Source: Treponema sp. (GTDB taxonomy: Bacteria; Spirochaetota; Spirochaetia; Treponematales; Treponemataceae). From it: a DNA stretch of 49,101 nt. The notes beneath the pieces were generated by a model, which saw only the letters and a program-made list of their open reading frames with translations, searched no databases and was not told the origin of the DNA. The DNA is taken from assembly GCA_024691105.1 (NCBI GenBank), contig JAILNY010000147.1, positions 1-49,101 of the forward strand, read 5' to 3'. Numbering within the stretch: the first letter of the stretch is position 1; the number at the start of each line of letters is the position of its first letter. A program made the position numbers and the translations under genes. Positions 42,361 through 49,101 of this stretch are shown here, in pieces.

Positions 42361-42911
42361 AGCGTTTATTATTTTTGTTTTTTAATCTTGTAATGTTTTT
42401 TTCCTGCAAGTCGTTTGATTTGGAAAATAAAAATGTAATTTTTTCAATGATATATGATTACGATAATTCACCTGTAAGTCAAGCTAAATTTTATCTAGAT
42501 GATAAATACATCGGCGAAAGTGATATTAACGGACGTTTTGTTTTTACAGTTTTTGATTCTGGCAAACATTTTTTACGTCTTGAAAAAGATGGGTACGAAG
42601 TCATTAGTGATACTTTTGCTTATGAGCCGATGCTGGTTTTGTATTATAAAACCGGCAGTAAAGAGCAGTTTTTTGCCTGTGCTGAAAAGCTGCTTGATGA
42701 AGGAAAGATAAGTGAAGCACTTTTATATATCGACCGAGCCCTGAGTATCGATTCTGATTACAGTGAAGCTTTGTTTTTTAAAGCAATATGTTTTTATAAG
42801 CAGAACAATTTTAAAAGTGCAGATGAAATTCTTTCTAAAATAAAACTGGACAATAATAGAGCTTTGTATGTTCAAAAGTTCAAGGAGAAATGTTATGAAG
42901 ATCAAAAATAA
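42357..42911 (+). CDS. Lipoprotein with carboxypeptidase-regulatory-like and TPR parts
   Basis: Signal peptide and lipobox MKRLLFLFFNLVMFFSC, lipidated at Cys17. Residues ~27-85 look like a small beta sandwich of the carboxypeptidase-regulatory/PEGA type (SPVSQAKFYLDDKYIGESDI, GKHFLRLEKDGYEV). Residues ~100-180 are TPR-like (AEKLLDEGKISEALLYIDRA, ALFFKAICFYKQNNFKSADE). It could be a pilotin-like or scaffolding lipoprotein for the secretin, inferred from its place in the operon. It overlaps its neighbours at both ends (ATGA at the start). Confidence 0.75.
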   Translation: MKRLLFLFFNLVMFFSCKSFDLENKNVIFSMIYDYDNSPVSQAKFYLDDKYIGESDINGRFVFTVFDSGKHFLRLEKDGYEVISDTFAYEPMLVLYYKTGSKEQFFACAEKLLDEGKISEALLYIDRALSIDSDYSEALFFKAICFYKQNNFKSADEILSKIKLDNNRALYVQKFKEKCYEDQK

Positions 42912-43497
42912 AATATGCTCTGATGTTATATTTAAAATTGCCGTTATTTTTATATTTATTTCATGCGGTTTTGTAATTAAGCACGTTTTTTCTGAATTAA
43001 ATTCTTTGATTAAAGAACAGACTGAATTAATAACTGAGATAAATAGTCTTTTAAGCAAATTTAGTCAGGATATGAATACTAAAAATATCCAGATAATTAG
43101 AGAGCTTGATAATATTTATTTTCTTGAAGAACGGACGCAGACACAAATTACAAGTCTTGAAAATAAATATTCATCGCTTCTTAAGGAAGAACAGAAAAAG
43201 CGCGCGGATGCAGTTGCGTCGGAAAGCAGTTTAAATAACTTAAGGCTTAAAATGAAAAGCGAATATACAAGACAAAATTATTGTGCTTCTTATGAATTAT
43301 GTAAAAAGATACTTTTGCTTGATCCATCTGATAATGACACAAGAGTTTATAAAGCACTCTCACTTTATAAATCCAATGCATTGGACAGTTCTTTGTATGG
43401 AGAGATACTTGCAGATTGCAGGATATTAATTCAAAACGGAATTTGTAATCAGGAAATAATTGATATAGAAAAAAATATAACGGAGGAATTAAATTGA
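42895..43497 (+). CDS. Membrane-anchored coiled-coil TPR protein
   Basis: The start at ATG 42895 has AAGGAG correctly spaced. One N-terminal transmembrane helix (about residues 10-28, VIFKIAVIFIFISCGFVIKH) is followed by a ~90-residue coiled coil (SLIKEQTELITEINSLLSKF to KEEQKKRADAVASE) and a TPR-like C-terminal part (ASYELCKKILLLDPSDNDTR). FISCG could be mistaken for a lipobox, but the helix continues past it. It probably sits in the periplasm as part of the secretion apparatus. No family is recognised. Confidence 0.7.
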   Translation: MKIKNKICSDVIFKIAVIFIFISCGFVIKHVFSELNSLIKEQTELITEINSLLSKFSQDMNTKNIQIIRELDNIYFLEERTQTQITSLENKYSSLLKEEQKKRADAVASESSLNNLRLKMKSEYTRQNYCASYELCKKILLLDPSDNDTRVYKALSLYKSNALDSSLYGEILADCRILIQNGICNQEIIDIEKNITEELN

Positions 43498-44516
43498 ATA
43501 AAAAGTTTTTAACAACTGTTATATGTTTTATTTTATCAATTCCATGTTTCTGTGAAGCTATAAAAATTGCTGATATTACTTTTCTTAATGAAAAAGGGGA
43601 GAAAACCCAAAAAAAATATTTTACCGCAAAACTGATTGAAAAACATCTTTGTAATAAATGGTTTGATAATAAAGTGAATTTTTCGATTGCAGATTATGAT
43701 GCAAGTGTTGATTTAACAAGTCTGAACGATGCTGAGAAATTTTGCGTATTATATGAATGTAATTTTCTTTTATTTGGATTTATAAAAGAAAGTAGTACAG
43801 GGTTTTATTCTGAGTTAAAACTTTATAATCATAATTCAAAAAAAATTGAGATGCATTTTTTTAGTGCAGATGATAAAGATCATTATCAGCGTCTTGTTGA
43901 AGAATTATGTAGTAAAGTTGAAATCTTTGTTAAAGAAAAATTTTTGATAACTGAAAACATCCAGAAGGAAGATGAATATTCTACTTTTTCTCTAAGCCTG
44001 CCTTTAAGTGTTTTTTACTGGAATCCTTTAGATGACAGATGGACAAAGGTTTTGCATGGTATTGCAGGAACTTCAGTCGCACTTGAAATTTTTCCGGCGT
44101 TAAAAAGACGGGCAATGCAGAATAAAAGTTATAATTTTTCAGTCAGGGTTGAAACTTCGTATAAAGCGGGAATTGGTTCTTCTGATTTTTATCCGGTAAA
44201 CTATCACAGCTTTTCGGTTTCGACTCCGGTCTTGTTGAATATTCAGTTTGGACAAACACATTATTTACTTATTGGAGTCGGACCTTTATATCAGCTTGAT
44301 GTTGCAGAGTTTGTTCCAAAGTATGAAGGTAAGAAAACTATTATCCAAAATGATTTTGGAATTATGACAGTTATCGGCTATCAGTATAAATTAAACGACA
44401 GCTGGAGACTTAATGCAGAAATTGAATTTGATTATTATTTTTCAAAAAATTCTTTTTTTGTTATAAAGCCTAAAATTGGTGCGGTGTGGAATTTTTATAA
44501 GGAGACAGGAAAATGA
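43494..44516 (+). CDS. Envelope protein: alpha/beta domain plus C-terminal barrel
   Basis: TTG start with CGGAGGA upstream, overlapping the previous stop (TTGA). The signal peptide is MNKKFLTTVICFILSIPCFC-EA. Residues ~22-145 look like an alpha/beta domain of the CsgG/TolB-N type (IADITFLNEKGEK, CNFLLFGFIKE, SKVEIFVKEKFL). Residues ~165-335 are amphipathic strands with aromatic edges (SVFYWNPLDDRW, YNFSVRVETSYKAGI, YLLIGVGPLYQL), consistent with an eight-strand barrel. It ends WNFYKETGK. Its role in the secretion operon is unknown; an outer-membrane partner is plausible. Confidence 0.68.
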   Translation: MNKKFLTTVICFILSIPCFCEAIKIADITFLNEKGEKTQKKYFTAKLIEKHLCNKWFDNKVNFSIADYDASVDLTSLNDAEKFCVLYECNFLLFGFIKESSTGFYSELKLYNHNSKKIEMHFFSADDKDHYQRLVEELCSKVEIFVKEKFLITENIQKEDEYSTFSLSLPLSVFYWNPLDDRWTKVLHGIAGTSVALEIFPALKRRAMQNKSYNFSVRVETSYKAGIGSSDFYPVNYHSFSVSTPVLLNIQFGQTHYLLIGVGPLYQLDVAEFVPKYEGKKTIIQNDFGIMTVIGYQYKLNDSWRLNAEIEFDYYFSKNSFFVIKPKIGAVWNFYKETGK

Positions 44517-45283
44517 AAAGAATAATATATTTATTTTTGACTTCGTTTGTTTTATTTAATTCCTGCGAAAATTATTTTGCCAATCAGATTTTAAGAACAT
44601 TTGATGATCCGCATGATGAATGCATTGCATGTGAATCTTTTAAAAACGAAAATTGCATTTTTTTATCCTGGACTTTGGATGAAGCATGCGATGAATATAT
44701 TTTAATGCGCGCTGTCGATCAGGCAGGGCTTTTGTTTAAGCAGATTGTTCGTACAAAACAAAATGAATATATAGATAATCAGATTTTGCCGGGTACTAAA
44801 TATATTTATCGCCTTGATAAAATCAGGGGAAAAAAATATTTTACGGGAACTAAATTTTCTTATGGATACGGTTCGCCATGTAGAAAAGATTTTTGCGAAA
44901 ATAATGATGCCGAAGAAAATGCAACCTGGCTTGAATCAGATTTAAATAATTTAAATCTTTATTACGGAACATATCTTGATGGAAGCGTTTTAAAAGATGA
45001 AGACTGGTTTTATGTAACTGTCCCACCGCGCCGAAGTGCCGAGATTGTTATAAGACAGCTTGATAATATTCCTGATGCTGGAACTTCTTTTATGTGCCTT
45101 GAAAAGGGAAGGTCACCTGTGCGCGTCAGTACAAGCGGCTTTACGCTTGATAATCCTTCATTTGAACAAAAAAAGATTTATTTTAAGATTTATATTTCTC
45201 AAGATAATGTTTCAAGAAATTCTTTTTTTGTGACTTCGTATGATATTTCCTTAAAGAACATTATTTTTTATCAAAACAATTAA
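44513..45283 (+). CDS. Lipoprotein with fibronectin III-like domain
   Basis: Overlaps the previous stop by 4 bases. Signal peptide and lipobox MKRIIYLFLTSFVLFNSC. Residues ~38-110 match the fibronectin type III pattern (FLSWTLDEACDEYILMRAVD, PGTKYIYRLDKI). A second beta-rich domain (~130-250) includes EDWFYVTVPPRRSAEIVIRQ, recalling bacterial pre-peptidase C-terminal-like sandwich domains. Five cysteines lie in the 36-48 and 120-128 areas. It is a candidate surface-exposed cargo or accessory lipoprotein of the system. The function is unknown. Confidence 0.7.
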   Translation: MKRIIYLFLTSFVLFNSCENYFANQILRTFDDPHDECIACESFKNENCIFLSWTLDEACDEYILMRAVDQAGLLFKQIVRTKQNEYIDNQILPGTKYIYRLDKIRGKKYFTGTKFSYGYGSPCRKDFCENNDAEENATWLESDLNNLNLYYGTYLDGSVLKDEDWFYVTVPPRRSAEIVIRQLDNIPDAGTSFMCLEKGRSPVRVSTSGFTLDNPSFEQKKIYFKIYISQDNVSRNSFFVTSYDISLKNIIFYQNN

Positions 45284-45296
45284 CGGAGGAAAAAAA

Positions 45297-45986
45297 TTGA
45301 AAAAAATTGTTTACATTTTATTTTGCTCTGCCATGTGTATTATGTATTTTTCGTGTGATTTACCGGTGAATGCCGGTTACGATTCTTTTTATTCTGATTC
45401 GGCTAATGAGACAATTTCCAAAATTGATGAACTCTTTTTGCCGTCGTGCGATAATTCAGAAAATTCAGTGCAATATACAAAAAAGATATTTGAAACAAAT
45501 AATACTTTGTATCTTTGTGACAATGGTTATACAATCTGGACATCGGATAAAATAAATTCCGGCAGCGGTTTTGAACCGATTTCTGTCTGTATAAAAAAAA
45601 TGTATGGTAATCCCTATACAGGCTTTGGAATAGTTTTTAACTGTACAGAAGATATCGGTAATGTAAAAATGCTTTCTGTAATGATTAATTCAAACTCGCA
45701 GTATATAATCGGAAAGGTTTCTGGAGGAAAGTTTGAGCCGATTGTTCCGTGGACAACAGATGCACATATTGTCAGCGCCTTAGGAAATGAAAATAAATTA
45801 AACATAGATTTTGATTCAGCTGAAAATAAATATGTCCTTAAAATCAACGGATCAGAGATAAAGCGTTTTTCTGATATAGATTTTAGTATTTTGGATTTTA
45901 CAGGATTTAAATCCGGCTATGTTGTTGTAATTTCTCCGGATGAAGATTTTGTTAATTCAAGCGTGCGCGTAGAGTTTAAAAGGTGA
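45297..45986 (+). CDS. Lipoprotein with lectin-like sandwich
   Basis: TTG start with GGAGGA upstream, 13 bases after the preceding gene. Lipobox YFSC after a hydrophobic signal (MKKIVYILFCSAMCIMYFSC). The mature ~209 residues resemble a concanavalin/DUF1080-like jelly roll (TNNTLYLCDNGYTIWTSDKI, GFGIVFNC, MLSVMINSNSQYIIGKVSGG, KYVLKINGSEIKRF), a fold often used for sugar binding. It is the last gene of the 13-gene operon. No terminator was seen between it and the next gene. Confidence 0.68.
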   Translation: MKKIVYILFCSAMCIMYFSCDLPVNAGYDSFYSDSANETISKIDELFLPSCDNSENSVQYTKKIFETNNTLYLCDNGYTIWTSDKINSGSGFEPISVCIKKMYGNPYTGFGIVFNCTEDIGNVKMLSVMINSNSQYIIGKVSGGKFEPIVPWTTDAHIVSALGNENKLNIDFDSAENKYVLKINGSEIKRFSDIDFSILDFTGFKSGYVVVISPDEDFVNSSVRVEFKR

Positions 45987-46079
45987 AGTTTCTCCGTACT
46001 ATGTGAAGAAGGAGAGTTTGCCTGCAATGAAGACACTGTATGCTAGAATCTTCTGTCTTTATATGCTAAACTGTCCCTT

Positions 46080-48329
46080 ATGGCAGAATTATTAGCCCCA
46101 GCAGGCAACATAGAATCATTAGACGCAGCAATCGGCGAAGGAGCTGATGCTGTATATTTAGGACTCAAGAGTTTTAATGCTCGCCTTAGGACTTCAAACT
46201 TTGCATGGAATCAGTTTGAAGCTGCAGTAAATTCACTTCACCGACAGAATAAAAAGATTTACGTAACTGTCAACACTGTCAGCGAAGAGCGCGACCTTGA
46301 GCGTCTTTACAGATTCCTTTCGTATCTCAATAAAATCGGACCTGACGGCCTTATTGTACAGGATTATGCCGTTGTTAGAATGTGTCAGGAATTTTTCCCG
46401 AATCTTGAACTTCATGCAAGTACTCAGATGAATATCGAGAGCGCCGCAGGCGTTAATCTTTTGAGCAAGGAAGGCTTTAAGAGAGTTGTTCTTGCACGTG
46501 AGCTTGGACTTGAAGAAATTAAAGCGATTAAGGCTAAGACAAATACAGAGCTTGAAGTTTTTGTTCACGGAGCGCTTTGTGTAAGTGAATCAGGGCTTTG
46601 CCTTTTTTCAAGCTTTTTGGGTGGAAAGTCTGCAAATCGCGGAATGTGTACACAGGCTTGCCGCCGTTTTTATACAGCAGAAGTCCCTGGAGGAATTGAT
46701 CAGGGGTATTATTTTTCGCCATGTGATTTACAACTTATTGATAAAATTCCTGATTTAATTGAAGCCGGCGTTGAATCATTTAAGATTGAAGGCCGTATGA
46801 AGTCCGCCGAATATGTCGGAAGCGTAGTTTCTGCTTACCGCTATCTTATGGACCACTATCAGGACAACAAGAAAGAAGCGGTCGCCGCAGCAAAACGCAT
46901 GCTTTCAACTGACTTTGCGCGAAACAAAACCTCTTACTGGTACAATTTTAAATCTGTGCAGGAAGGTGTTGATGGAGCAGGCGAGCAGATATTAAATCCA
47001 AAGCAGGCCGGTGGAACAGGAATCTATCTTGGGAAGATTGATTCTGTAAAGCCGGGACCTCAGGATTTTAAAATGGTTTTGCTTAAGGGTGGCTCTTACG
47101 ACCCGGATCCGGGTGACTCTGTTCGCCTGCATAAAAAGGATGACACAGGTCGCGAAAGTCATAAGGTGAGATTCCTTGATATTGATGATAAAGGAAACCG
47201 CTGGATTGACGTACCTGCAGGTTTTGCTGTCGGCGACAGCGTGTATCTCTTGCAGACTAAATCAATGTCAAAACGATATCCGCATGTGCTGCCAAATGAC
47301 CTTTCTAAATTTTACAGACAGCCGGCGGACGAGCAGCTTCCGATTCTTGATTTGACACCTGTTGCAAAAAATGAGCTTTCGTATTTCCCGGAAGGTATTT
47401 ATATTCAGGTTTCTTCTATCGAGGATATCTTTGTTGTACAGTCTGGGCATCCGGTTCGTGTAATAATTGAATTGAACAGTTCAACATTGCCGGATTTGCT
47501 TGGCAAAAAAACTGTACTTCCTTTGAGTAAAAAACAGATAATCCTTTCTCTGGATCCATTTTCGCCTGCGGGAACAGAAGATGAACTTGCAGCAAATCTT
47601 GATTCCTTGATTGAACTTGGTTTTAAAACCTTTATCGTAAATAATGTCGGTCATATCGGAATGTTAAAGGGAAAAGATGTTTCTGTAATTGCAGGTCCTT
47701 ATCTTTATACCTTTAACCGCTGGGCTGTTTCGTGGCTTGAAAATCAGAACATCGGTGCCTTTATCTCTCCGTATGAAAATTCACGCCATAATCTCGAAGC
47801 AACTTATGACAGTCAGTTCAGACAGCGTGTTCTGGTTCCTGTCTTTGCATATCCTGCATTGTTCAGGATCAGATTTAAGCTGCCTCGTGACTACGACTTT
47901 ACATATTTTTCTGATAAAGAAAATGTAAGTTTTAAGGTTAATTCAACTCCTGACGGTTCCTTTGTAATGCCGGAAACTCCGTTCTCAATAATTGATAAAG
48001 CGGATTTTCTTTCGGGCATTGGCTTTAAGCGAATCTTAATTGACTTTTCTAAGACAAAGGCTCACAAGACGCACTTTAAGCAGGTTATGCAGGCTTTGTA
48101 TAAAAAGCAGATTTTGCCAGAGACATCCCGCTTTAACTGGAAGGATGGATTTTATTCTCCGGAAAAGCTTGAATCATACAAAGCAATTGATGAGCGTCGC
48201 CTAGAAAAGCAGAATGCTTTAAAAGGCGGACGTCCATTGCCGTCGCGTGGAAGTACTGCCGGTCGTACAGGTACAAATGGACGCGGTAATGCAAATGCTC
48301 GTGGTAAAAAACGCGACCGCAGATACTAA
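46080..48329 (+). CDS. U32-family peptidase / RlhA-like protein
   Basis: Begins AELLAPAGNIESLDAAIGEG like other U32 proteins and carries the family signature EVFVHGALCVSESGLCLFSS from residue 159, followed by the conserved cysteines in RGMCTQACRR and SPCDLQLIDKIPDL. E. coli RlhA of this family is needed for hydroxylation of a 23S rRNA cytidine; other members are called collagenase-like peptidases, and which applies here is not decidable. The 749 residues include a long C-terminal half and an Arg/Gly-rich tail (GRPLPSRGSTAGRTG, ARGKKRDRRY) suggesting RNA contact. No Shine-Dalgarno precedes the ATG. TATGCTA occurs twice upstream (46039, 46062) but no convincing -35 goes with it. Confidence 0.9.
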   Translation: MAELLAPAGNIESLDAAIGEGADAVYLGLKSFNARLRTSNFAWNQFEAAVNSLHRQNKKIYVTVNTVSEERDLERLYRFLSYLNKIGPDGLIVQDYAVVRMCQEFFPNLELHASTQMNIESAAGVNLLSKEGFKRVVLARELGLEEIKAIKAKTNTELEVFVHGALCVSESGLCLFSSFLGGKSANRGMCTQACRRFYTAEVPGGIDQGYYFSPCDLQLIDKIPDLIEAGVESFKIEGRMKSAEYVGSVVSAYRYLMDHYQDNKKEAVAAAKRMLSTDFARNKTSYWYNFKSVQEGVDGAGEQILNPKQAGGTGIYLGKIDSVKPGPQDFKMVLLKGGSYDPDPGDSVRLHKKDDTGRESHKVRFLDIDDKGNRWIDVPAGFAVGDSVYLLQTKSMSKRYPHVLPNDLSKFYRQPADEQLPILDLTPVAKNELSYFPEGIYIQVSSIEDIFVVQSGHPVRVIIELNSSTLPDLLGKKTVLPLSKKQIILSLDPFSPAGTEDELAANLDSLIELGFKTFIVNNVGHIGMLKGKDVSVIAGPYLYTFNRWAVSWLENQNIGAFISPYENSRHNLEATYDSQFRQRVLVPVFAYPALFRIRFKLPRDYDFTYFSDKENVSFKVNSTPDGSFVMPETPFSIIDKADFLSGIGFKRILIDFSKTKAHKTHFKQVMQALYKKQILPETSRFNWKDGFYSPEKLESYKAIDERRLEKQNALKGGRPLPSRGSTAGRTGTNGRGNANARGKKRDRRY

Positions 48330-48335
48330 AGCCTC

Positions 48336-48800
48336 TTAGAATACAGTTACTTCTTTGTCCTCCTGTGTTGCAGAAGCCAATGCTGCTTCTGCAAGATTTG
48401 CTTTTTCTGCAAGTTCTTTTTTGTCAACGTTTTCATCAACTGCAACTTCGGTTTTGTCTTCGCCGTTCAGTCGCGGCTTAAATTCAACCTTTTCTGCAAT
48501 GATGGTAACCCTGCTGGCATTTTTACCGTCTTCTGTTTTCCATCTGTTCTGCTTAATTCTTCCGACAACGCTTACGCCTCTGCCTTTCTGGCTGAATTTT
48601 GCGCAGATTTCGGCAAGCTTGCCAAATGTCTCAACGTCAAAATAAGAAACTTCGTCCACATACTCGTTTGAGTTTGCCTTTTTGTAGTAGTGATTTACTG
48701 CAATCGGCAGTCTGCAAACCGGGTAGCCGTGCGCTGTAGTTTTAAATTCTACATTTTGAGTGATGTTTCCTTCAACAATCAGACAGTTAATATTATTCAT
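48336..48800 (-). CDS. ssb: Single-stranded DNA-binding protein
   Basis: The OB-fold pattern is clear: NCLIVEGNITQNVEF, VSYFDVETFGKLAEICAKF, KGRGVSVVGRIKQNRWKTED, and VTIIAEKVEFKPR. It coats single-stranded DNA in replication and repair. At 154 residues the length is normal, with a disordered acidic region from ~115. The tail ends EVTVF; the usual DDDIPF acidic tip is reduced, keeping the final phenylalanine but not the proline. GAGGTG is the ribosome site. It converges on the U32 gene with 6 bases between them. Confidence 0.93.
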   Translation of the reverse strand: MNNINCLIVEGNITQNVEFKTTAHGYPVCRLPIAVNHYYKKANSNEYVDEVSYFDVETFGKLAEICAKFSQKGRGVSVVGRIKQNRWKTEDGKNASRVTIIAEKVEFKPRLNGEDKTEVAVDENVDKKELAEKANLAEAALASATQEDKEVTVF

Positions 48801-48972
48801 TTTTCACCTCATAAAATTTGCATTCCCAAAATGGAAGGCATTGAATTTGTAAAAACGCCGGCCGGGCTGTTTTTGGTTTCGCGGGGCTCCGTATGGAACC
48901 GGGAAGTTTTTTTGCCGGAACACGTACAGGACCCAGCCTTTTTTTTATTTTCCGCCTGAAAAAAACGGACAT
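48801..48972. other. Intergenic region upstream of ssb
   Basis: Contains a 42-codon plus-strand frame (ATG 48831 to 48959) that is more GC-rich than its surroundings but has no ribosome site and no recognisable product. It is probably not a gene. The ssb leader and promoter must lie here or beyond, possibly at the 33-base element at 49006-49038. Confidence 0.3.
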
Positions 48973-49006
48973 AAAAAAAAGTGCCTGAGTTATTACCCAG
49001 ACACTT
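48973..49006 (-). terminator. Minus-strand terminator or attenuator upstream of ssb
   Basis: On the minus strand AAGTGTCTG (49006-48998) pairs with CAGGCACTT (48987-48979), one G-T wobble, followed by eight T (A run 48973-48980 overlapping the stem). It may end a gene lying to the right of the window, or attenuate transcription entering ssb. Confidence 0.75.
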
Positions 49007-49038
49007 ATATCATATAAATAGTTTTAATTTTTTCGCAC
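49006..49038 (-). repeat. 33-base element, copy 2 (inverted relative to copy 1)
   Basis: Same sequence as 33613-33645 in the opposite orientation, 31 of 33 identical. Read on the minus strand it starts GTGCGA and contains TATGAT (49014-49009), directly before the terminator hairpin. It may be a promoter, and ssb lies downstream on this strand. Confidence 0.7.
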
Positions 49039-49063
49039 AATTTTAAAAAATTTTTTTAAAATT
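49039..49063. repeat. AT-only inverted repeat at the window end
   Basis: AATTTTAAAAAA (49039-49050) and TTTTTTAAAATT (49052-49063) form a 12-bp perfect inverted repeat around one T, immediately outside the 33-base element. The last 40 bases of the window show no gene. Confidence 0.4.
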
Positions 49064-49101
49064 TTACATATTTTTTACAAGATAAATCATATAAAGCTGA
49101 A

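Noticed and set aside
42960..42966. Lipobox in the coiled-coil TPR protein
   Set aside because: FISCG lies inside a longer hydrophobic helix that continues past the cysteine, so a membrane anchor is more likely.
48831..48959. 42-codon plus-strand frame upstream of ssb
   Set aside because: No ribosome site, no domain, and it sits between ssb and a terminator. It is kept only as an intergenic remark.
33613..49038. A transposon or integrative element bounded by the 33-base repeats
   Set aside because: No transposase, integrase or target duplication was found, and ssb lies inside. The idea is kept as one reading of the finding, not as a mobile-element feature.

Overview
The window reads as a chromosomal segment of a spirochaete, most likely a host- or gut-associated Treponema. 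The strongest pointers are the gene order cheA-cheW-cheX-cheY with a CheR-like domain on CheW, the very long GreA fusion protein, a threonyl-tRNA synthetase that begins directly at its editing domain, and several lipoproteins with spirochaete-style lipoboxes. No rRNA, tRNA, CRISPR array, phage module or transposase was seen.

Region by region: 1-4.7 kb is the 3' part of a giant surface beta-helix protein with three internal modules and a leucine-rich-repeat-like tail. 4.9-8.6 kb holds thrS and, on the other strand, a lipoprotein plus outer-membrane-protein pair. 8.7-12.9 kb is a sodium-pumping oxaloacetate decarboxylase operon (oadG-oadA-oadB); OadA carries two biotin domains and the operon ends in a cluster of hairpins. 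12.9-16.7 kb (minus) is a TPR gene followed by the GreA fusion. 16.8-20.1 kb has a bifunctional aspartokinase/homoserine dehydrogenase and an orphan acetolactate synthase small subunit. 20.1-26.2 kb has small mixed genes: a metallo-beta-lactamase-fold protein, a pentapeptide-repeat protein, murI, an isocitrate dehydrogenase with a possible frameshifted tail, a membrane TPR protein and a barrel protein. 26.3-31.2 kb is the chemotaxis operon. 31.3-33.6 kb has an atypical response regulator and a histidine-rich G3E GTPase.

The most unusual part is 33.8-46.0 kb. It is a tightly packed, AT-rich, 13-gene plus-strand operon that looks like a compact type II secretion system. Its first gene fuses a complete A24 prepilin-peptidase core to a GspD secretin. 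GspE, GspF, GspG, two very short pseudopilin-like proteins and a GspK-like protein follow. A single protein then appears to combine GspL/PilN-, GspM/PilO- and GspC/PilP-like parts. The operon ends with lipoproteins, a membrane-anchored TPR protein and a barrel protein of unknown role. A U32 peptidase and ssb follow.

Two further patterns stand out. At least six genes (the 15.7-16.6 kb TPR gene, the pentapeptide gene, murI, icd, the 24.3-kb membrane TPR gene and cheA) have a sigma70-like promoter whose -10 box lies only 6-11 bases before the ATG and have no convincing Shine-Dalgarno, so they look leaderless or nearly so. Also, a 33-base sequence at 33613-33645 recurs inverted at 49006-49038 with 31 of 33 identities, next to terminators in both places. 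It may be a shared promoter for small RNAs, or inverted ends of the intervening 15.4 kb.
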